From NCBI GenBank assembly GCA_032719365.1, contig CM064872.1, positions 18,569,572-18,633,571 of the forward strand: a DNA stretch of 64,000 bases, in the 5' to 3' direction. Positions 57,757 through 64,000 of this stretch are shown piece by piece. The stretch's first letter is position 1. Each line of letters opens with the position of its first letter. The notes under the pieces are model-generated. The model made no database searches. It saw only the letters and a program-made list of their open reading frames with translations, and was not told where the DNA came from. The position numbers and the translations under genes were made by a program. The DNA comes from Prinsepia uniflora. Taxonomy: Eukaryota; Streptophyta; Magnoliopsida; Rosales; Rosaceae.

Positions 57757-59150
57757 GTGATAAAAAGAAGACAAAATGGCTTCTAGATACAGGGTGCAGC
57801 AATCATATGTACGGTGATAAAGAATTGTTTAGTGAGCTTAATGAGTCAATGCAGTCAACAATCACATTTGGTGATCACACAAAAATCTCTACAAAGGGAA
57901 AAGGTAGAGTTGCTATCCAATTGAAGAATGGCTCCTACAATGGTATTGCTGATGTCAACTATGTTCCGGGCCTCTACCATAATTTGTTAAGTGTGGGACA
58001 ATTAGCTGAAAAAAGATATGACATCCGAATTCATGGAAGGATATGCACCATAAATGACTCACAACGTGGCATGATAGCTAAGGTAACAATGACTCGAGAT
58101 CGGTTGTTTCCTTTATATCTTAATTGTCAACCTCTGCCTTATTTTAGTTATGTGATAAAAGACGATAATAGTTGGTTATGGCATATGCGGTTTGGACATT
58201 TGAACTTTCATAGTCTAAGTTCCCTTAGTATGAAAGAATTTGGTGTATGGTTTACCTAAAATTCATGTTCAAAAGGAAATATGTGAAACTTATGTGTTGG
58301 GTAAGAAGCATAGGAAACGTTTCCCTACTGGAGAGGCTGATAGAGCTAAAACAATTTTAGAGTTAATTCATTCATATTTGTGTAGTGTTGAAGTGCCATC
58401 GATTGGCGATGGTAGATATTTTATCACTTTCATTGATGATTACAACAAGAAAACTTGGGTTTATATCTTAAAAGATAAATCAGATGCTTGTGACACTTTC
58501 AAAACTTTCAAGACATATATTGAGAAGCAATGTGGAGAGAAGATAAAAGTGCTTAGAACTGATAGAGGAACAGAGAATACGGTTTGTGATGAGTTTTTGG
58601 AGAGGAATGGCATCAAACATTAGATGATAGCAAGGTATACGCCACAAAAAAATGGTGTAACTGAAAGGAAAAACAGGTCAATTATGGACATGGTGAGATG
58701 CATGCTGAAGTTGAAGAATTTGCCTGAAGGTTTTTGGGCTGAAGCAGTTGCTTGTGCAGTTTATATTTTGAACAGGTCTCCAAATAGAAGTGTCAATGGG
58801 AAAACTCCTTATGAAGTTTGGATTAGTTGAAAGCCTAATGTTCATCATTTTCGAGTATTTGGGTCCATTGCATTTGCTTATGTCCCCGATCACATAAGGA
58901 AGAAATTTGATGAGAAAGCGGAGAAGTGTATTTTTATTGGTTGTAGTACAACCACAAAAGGGTACAAGCTTTTCAATCCAACAACAAAGAAAGTCATAGT
59001 GAGTAGAGATGTTACTTTTGATGAAAAAAAAGGGCTTGGGATTGGGCTTTGAAGGAAAGCACACCAGATATATTTGTTACTCATGACAACGCTGATAATG
59101 GTGATGATCAGCTTGTTGAAAATTCTGATGTTCATACTCAAGAGAACTGA
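57753..59150 (+). pseudogene. Copia protease and integrase
   Basis: Frame 57753-58259: protease active site WLLDTGCSNHM, VPGLYHNLLSVGQL, and the pre-integrase segment ending LWHMRFGHLN. Integrase core: FITFIDDYNKKTWVYIL in 58240-58623, KVLRTDRGTENTVCDEF, then in 58624-58830 YTPQKNGVTERKNRSIMDM and YILNRSPNRSVNGKTPYE. The integrase tail (RKKFDEKAEKCIFIGCS) follows to about 59040. Breaks: a frameshift near 58240, TAG at 58621-58623, a stop at 58828 and another near 59050. Integrase lying upstream of RT is the defining copia order. Confidence 0.88.
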
Positions 59151-59159
59151 GCACCACAA

Positions 59160-60516
59160 GTGAGACAACTGGATCGACCACAACGAGAGCGTCACCGACC
59201 AAGGCACTTGGATGATTATGTGGTCACAAATGAAAATGATGACATGGATGAAGAGTACATGAATTTTGCACTCTTTGCTGATTGTGATCTCATTTCTTTT
59301 AATGATGATTGCTGTAAAGAACAATGGATTACATCTATGAATGAAGAAAGCAATGCAATTGAAAGAAATGATACATTGGAGCTGACTTTTCTACCAAAAG
59401 GGAAGACTAAAATTGGTGTCAAATGGGTATACAAGATGAAGTGTAAGTTAAATGGATATGTGGACCGGTACAAGGCAAGATTAGTAGCCAAAGGCTACAA
59501 GAAAAAGCCAGGTATTGATTATTTTGAGGTTTTTGCTCTTGTTGCTAGACTTGATAATGTTAGAATGATTGTTTCAATTGCTACTCATAATGTTTGGAAG
59601 GTATTTCAAATGGATGTTAAGTCTGCATTCTTAAATGGAATTTTAGAAGAAGAAGTCTATTTAGAACAGCCAGCTGGTTATGTGAAAAAAGGTGAAGATG
59701 ACAAGGTGTATAAGCGGAAAAAAGCCTTGTATGGGCTCAAGCAAGCTCCAAGGGCATGGTACATAAAAATTGATTCTTACTTCATGGAGCATGAGTTTGA
59801 GAGGTGTTCTTATGAGCATACTTTGGACAACGGAGATGGTGTGATTGTGTTTTATATCTTGATGACTTGATTATCACAAGTAATAATCAGAGATCGGTTA
59901 CTGATTTTAGGGAGGCCTTGACATCTTAGTTTGAGATGACTGATATGGATTTGATGTCATATTTCCTAGACATTGATGTGAAGCAAACTAATCAAGGAAC
60001 CTTTATTTCTCAAAGAAAGTATGCTGGATATATTCTTAAAAGGCTCAAAATGGAGTCATGTAATCCAGTTATGACTCCATGTGAAGAAAACTGAAGTTGT
60101 ATGCTGATGAAGGTGGAGAGTTAGTTAATTCCACTCGTTACAAGTAACTAGTTGGAAGCTTAAGGTATTTTACTCCCATTAGACCTGATATCACATTTGG
60201 AGTTGGCCTTATTAGTAGATTTATGAATTCTCCTCGATAATCACATATGCAAACAGCAAAAAGAATACTGAGGTATGTGAAAGGCACTCAAAGTGATGGA
60301 ATATTTTACTCAACTAACTATGGTGTTGAGCTTGTTGATTATACAGATAATGATTGGGGTAGAGATACTACAACATCAAATAGTACTTCAGGCTATGCCT
60401 TCCACATTGGTTATAGATTTATCTCTTGGTTATTTAAGAAGCAGCAAGTTGTGGCTCTTTCGATAACAGATGCTGAGTACAATGCCACTTCATATTGTGC
60501 CACTCAGGCAATCTAG
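59160..60516 (+). pseudogene. Copia reverse transcriptase and RNase H
   Basis: 59160-59870 holds KGKTKIGVKWVYKMK, RYKARLVAKGY, FQMDVKSAFLNGILEEEVY and KALYGLKQAPRAWY. The catalytic YLDD box (59855-59866) is shifted into the next frame, so translation is lost just before it. Later fragments carry LIITSNNQ and DMDLMSYFLDID with stops. RNase H is in 60247-60516: TAKRILRYVKGTQSDGIFY, SNSTSGYAFHIG, SWLFKKQQVVALS and DAEYNATSYC. One further stop at 60517 precedes the normal C-terminus. Lineage within copia was not assigned. Confidence 0.9.
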
Positions 60517-60758
60517 CTCCGACAAATGCTTGAAGTTTTACAGCACGGGCAGAGAAGTCTAACAATAATTTTCTATAGTAACAACTCAGCTATTGCTTGA
60601 AGATTTATTACATCCGAGACTTGGTTTCTAAGAAGGTGGTTGAGATTCATTACTACGTGTGTGAAGAGTAAATGACATATATATTCACAAAAGGTCTCAA
60701 GGCTGAGACATTTCTGAAGCTGAAAGAGCTTCTTAGAATGAAGCATTTTGACACCTTG

Positions 60759-60771
60759 GTTTAAGAGAAGC
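60759..60771 (+). other. Copia polypurine tract
   Basis: ggtttaagagaagc immediately upstream of the 3' LTR is the purine-rich candidate. Confidence 0.5.
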
Positions 60772-61313
60772 TGTTGGAAGATAAACCAAGCCTATGGTTT
60801 ATTAGTAATTATTTCATAAGTGTAAGGGTACTTTTGTATTTAAATGATGTAGGTTTAATTTGGGTTGTGGTATAAAAGGGTCTTTATTTGTCTTTGTATC
60901 AGTGTGGGAGAGAAAAAGTGAGCGAGTGAAAACAGAGAGAAGGCAGCCGCTACTATCAAACCTTCATCTTCTTCTTATTTGAAGTCTGAAGCCATTTTGG
61001 CTATTTATTCTCTCCAAGAAAATTTGCTCCAGGTTCTTTATAATTTGCTTTTTTTGCTGTTGTGTTGTTATGATTACTGCCGTTATGATTTTGAGGTTAC
61101 TGCTGCTATGTTGCTTGTGTTGTTATTATCCTACTTTTAGTTGTTGTTACCAGTTGCAATTCTGTTTCTAGTTGTTGCAACCAGTTACAGCTTCAGGTGC
61201 AGTCTCAGTGAATTCAGTCTTTAGTTGCAGCTTTAGTTGCAATCTTAGACAATTTTAGTTGTAGTCTTAGATAATTTCAGTTGCAGTTTCTAGTCGTATT
61301 TCTATTTTCCACA
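60772..61313 (+). repeat. 3' LTR of the copia element
   Basis: Starts tgttggaagataaacca, ends ttttccaca; TATAAAAG box at about 60872-60879. About 75 bp shorter than the 5' LTR through loss of repeated gcagt-type words. Confidence 0.88.
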
Positions 61314-61728
61314 ATCACTAGCAATCAATAAACTGACTCTTGTAAACGGTTAATAAAACACCAGATAAAGTTCACATCATCAACAATATCATAAGTAGCA
61401 ATCAACTCAATGATATTATTTGGCGTCATCAAAAGACCATCTCTTCTAATTAAACCAAAAAGAACGATAAAATTGCAATGAAAGATACTTGCCAGACAAG
61501 AAACTAACCAAAACTAAAAGGCACTTGAAAAAACAATATGATAAAAAGATAGAGGTTCATATTTCATACCATATTAAACCAAGCAATCAAGAGAATCAAA
61601 CAAAAGTAAACACACAGCCAAACAAAACAAACTCGGAAACACAGGCAAACACACAATCGAAACAAAACAAACTTGGAATCATCTGCTGACAGAGACTCAT
61701 AGTAACTAACCACACAAATTAGTACTTT
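61314..61728. other. Intergenic, A-rich
   Basis: 415 bp between the copia element and the 3' end of the next gene. No gene found; the frame at 61489-61689 is a Lys/Gln/Asn-rich low-complexity reading of A-rich DNA. It would include the 3' UTR of the minus-strand gene. Confidence 0.6.
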
Positions 61729-64000
61729 TTAAGGGTAGGCAGACTTCAGAAACTCCTCATCCTCCTCAAAAATCTGCAAATTCTTGGACTACAACAAGAA
61801 CTCAACTGCCTCCTCATCAAGCTTCAGAAAAAATGCCAACTTGATCAGCTCACAAAGTGCACCTATATGATCAATGTTATCCCACAGTACACACTCAGAT
61901 ATTGCTTCCGAAAAATACATAGCAAACTCAATAACACTCTTCTGTCCACCAGAATTCTCCATTTTCTGAGTGAAAAACTTGGATTCTTCTCTATCCCACC
62001 GCATCTTCCTGCTGCCTTTCACATTCAAAATCTCCCCCGAAGACAATTCCAAGCTATAGCTTACAGCAATCGGTTCAGTTGACTCAACAACACTAACATT
62101 AACAAGACCTTGGATGGCTTTCAGCCTCTTCTCTGCATCCATTTCCATAGGAGGACCAGCAAGAAAACTGAGAATCAGCCTCAGCAACACCTTCCCAAAC
62201 AATTTCTCCGTTGGAACAGGCATTAATTCAGCATCATTTGATAATGTTTCTTCCTTTTGCACGGATTCAGAACTAGTGCGAACTCCAATTTTTTGGTAGA
62301 TCTCAAGCAACTTGCTTCTAGGCAAGGAAGCCAAGCTTGCCTGAGGGTACCAAACAAAAACATTGTGACAAGACTGTTGAAAAATAAGCTGCAGCTGAAG
62401 ATCATCACCAATGAAGATATCTTGCTTCTTGCACAACATGATTCCACCGGAGCCTGAATTAACTGGTACTTTCATAATGGCATCAGCAAGAGTATTCTTC
62501 TTCTCTAAAGTCTGCCAGTGCTTTGAGATATAACCCCAGAATTTGCAACATTGATCATGTGACAATCCACTTTCAGAACTTTCCCAATTCTTCCAAAGCT
62601 TCAAGTAATCATCAAGTGAAGGATTAGATTTGACTTCAAAAGCACAAGAGAAGGATAGAAGTTTGCGCTCATAATGTTTCTCTAAAACAGTTAACTGCAA
62701 ACCAAAGAGCCCTTCTTTGTCATGCAGAACACATTCATCAGCAATAACCCACTCTCCCTTTTGCTTTCCTTTCGGAATCCACACCTTTCGGACAACCTCA
62801 CTATTTCTTTCCAGCTCCCAATCACTCTCACTCAAGTAATTATATACTCTAAAAAAAGTTGAAAACTCCTCATGTAGGTCAAGGTGGCCAGCAATCAAAG
62901 AGCAACCTAGTTTTTCTTTCGCATCAACAATCACCCCTATTGCAGAGAGCTCTTTTTTGTATGCAGTAATTTTATTCCCATAAAAATCTTCATCAAGGAA
63001 AGGCCCATCAGTCTGCTTTAAGAACTTACCAAACTCCGAACCAAATAGCAAGCACTGGCTAGGAGGCCTGTAACCGGCATGAGTCTTCAGCCATGGTTGA
63101 GAAACTTTTCCCATGAAATCCTCAGAAAGAGAGTAACCTTTCTCTTGCAATAAAATCCTTATGCATTCGAGCAATGCCAGAGCATTTTCCCAAGAAATGC
63201 AGCCAAGGTTCTGAGGAAGGTGAAGACCACCAGATTCCACAAACTTGGCTCCATCCTTGAATTCCACAACTACCCCCAAGCTTTTCAGTTCTTCCTTGTG
63301 CTCATGAATGTTCTTTCCATAATAATTGTCAGAATCATCAATAAACGGAAGGCGACATATTGGAGAGATAAAATCCCAATCATGACTAAAGAGAATGCAC
63401 TCTTTTGGAGATCTATAATCACCAAGGCGAGTACGCAGCCATTTTCCTTCACAAATGCAGCTCTTAGGTTCAGCAGGAAACTTATCCTGTAGCTTTCTGT
63501 AACACAATAGAAATGACGCAACATTTTCAATTGTGATGGAAGCTGACACCGCCTGCTCCGTGAAGTAGCAAGCAAATGCTTCCACAGCCTCTTCGAAATC
63601 AACAACCACTCCTAACTTCTTCAACTCATTTTTGTAGGAAGATATTTTATCTCCATAGAAATCATCAGCAATCAGTGGCAGGCCACTGAAAACCTGAAGA
63701 ATGCAGCCCCATTCGGAATCAAACAAACAAGAGACATCCCTCTGGGCACTTGTCACCATCGTTTGTCTTCAGACACTTAGCTTCTTTCAATGTTCTGACA
63801 AGTTTCTCAGACGAACCAGAAAGACTCATACATTTAAGCAGCAGTAGAAGAACATCAGGAGTCCAAGAAGTTAAGCAAGATGGTGACTTCAAGTTGTCAA
63901 TGACAAGGTGGTAACATTTGCTGAAGGAGATTACCACACCAAGCAACTCAAGTTCTGATTTGAACTCATATATATCTTTGCTGTAAAATCCATGATCAAT
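61729..64000 (-). pseudogene. Sacsin/HSP90-like-ATPase-family gene, 3' part, with a frameshift and a premature stop
   Basis: The encoded protein is made of repeated modules of the form W-x-K-T-x-x-G-Y-x-x-P-x-x-C-x-L-F, followed by F-Y-G-x-K-I-x-x-Y-K-x-E-L-x-x-L-G-V-V-V. Examples are FYGDKISSYKNELKKLGVVV, YYGKNIHEHKEELKSLGVVV and FYGNKITAYKKELSAIGVIV, with another at the window edge. Such modules typify the large plant proteins related to sacsin and NO VEIN, with an N-terminal HSP90-like ATPase domain that would lie beyond 64000. Two lesions are visible. A 4-bp duplication (aaac, 63721-63728) shifts the frame between GCLLF and DSEWGCIL. A TAG at 61789-61791 cuts off the last 19 codons, which remain open to a TAA at 61729-61731 and read SKNLQIFEEDEEFLKSAYP. 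No intron is needed in the window. Family assignment is from memory of its repeat signature; ATP-dependent chaperone-like activity is family inference only. Confidence 0.7.

Larger units (their letters stand above)
35614..61313 (+). mobile_element. Ty1/copia element, decayed and split by element E
   Basis: Two LTRs (35614-36231 and 60772-61313), a degraded PBS after the first and a purine-rich PPT before the second, with gag, protease, integrase, RT and RNase H in copia order (integrase before RT). Flanks ATCAT and ATCAC are a 5-bp duplication with one change. Net length without element E is about 5 kb. Nonsense codons and frameshifts are frequent and the LTRs have diverged by many substitutions and a length difference of about 75 bp. 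It is therefore the older host of E. Confidence 0.92.

Noticed and set aside
58678..59324. Minus-strand open frames in the copia integrase
   Set aside because: They are antisense to recognisable integrase and RT text and have no domain of their own.

Overview
This is a plant nuclear window, very probably from a eudicot with a repeat-rich genome. The evidence is long-LTR Ty3/gypsy chromovirus elements with initiator-Met-tRNA primer-binding sites, a Ty1/copia element, a LINE-type RNase H fragment, a MITE, a plastid 16S rRNA fragment, and remnants of two plant-type genes. Species cannot be named from the sequence alone. Most of the 64 kb is nested retrotransposon; no bacterial-style operon, CRISPR array or tRNA gene was seen.

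Layout. 1-719: AT-rich low-complexity DNA with a 110-bp tandem repeat. 720-20157: a plus-strand non-autonomous gypsy-derived element (called B here), whose 5' LTR carries a solo LTR (C, 1673-4016) and whose 3' LTR is split by a complete minus-strand Tekay-like chromovirus (A, 9242-19362). 20646-23612: solo LTR D1. 23613-25740: AT-rich DNA with relics of small elements. 25745-33300: the 3' part of a LINE-like RNase H region with a 459-bp triplication, split by solo LTR D2 (26253-31942), which is itself split by the inverted same-family solo LTR D3 (26987-30008). 34118-35078: a small three-exon gene of unknown function. 35614-61313: a decayed Ty1/copia element, split by gypsy element E (36520-57233). 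E is split in turn by a second B-type non-autonomous element (F, 42772-53166), a 567-bp MITE and a plastid rRNA insert. 61729-64000: the 3' part of a large sacsin/HSP90-like-ATPase-family gene with two disabling lesions, running off the right edge.

How the parts relate. Insertions are recognised by LTR TG..CA ends, flanking 5-bp duplications (GTTGG, GCCAC, GAGAG, AGAAA and ACGTG are perfect), PBS and PPT next to the LTRs, and twice by an uninterrupted paralogous copy inside the window. A and E carry gag-pol with chromodomain; all their frames are broken. B and F carry matching primer sites and LTRs but an internal domain of about 3.2-3.5 kb with no pol. Their internal domains are colinear with each other and keep degraded gag, so they look like one family of large retrotransposon derivatives mobilised in trans by A/E-like elements. 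The LTRs of all these families share an architecture: inverted terminal motif near TGTAACGACCCGTCC, W-box core TTGAC, CATGCATG motif just upstream of a TATA-like box, and a U5 stem. This family is the best candidate for an under-described system here. Boundaries were read by eye; no alignment or database search was run.
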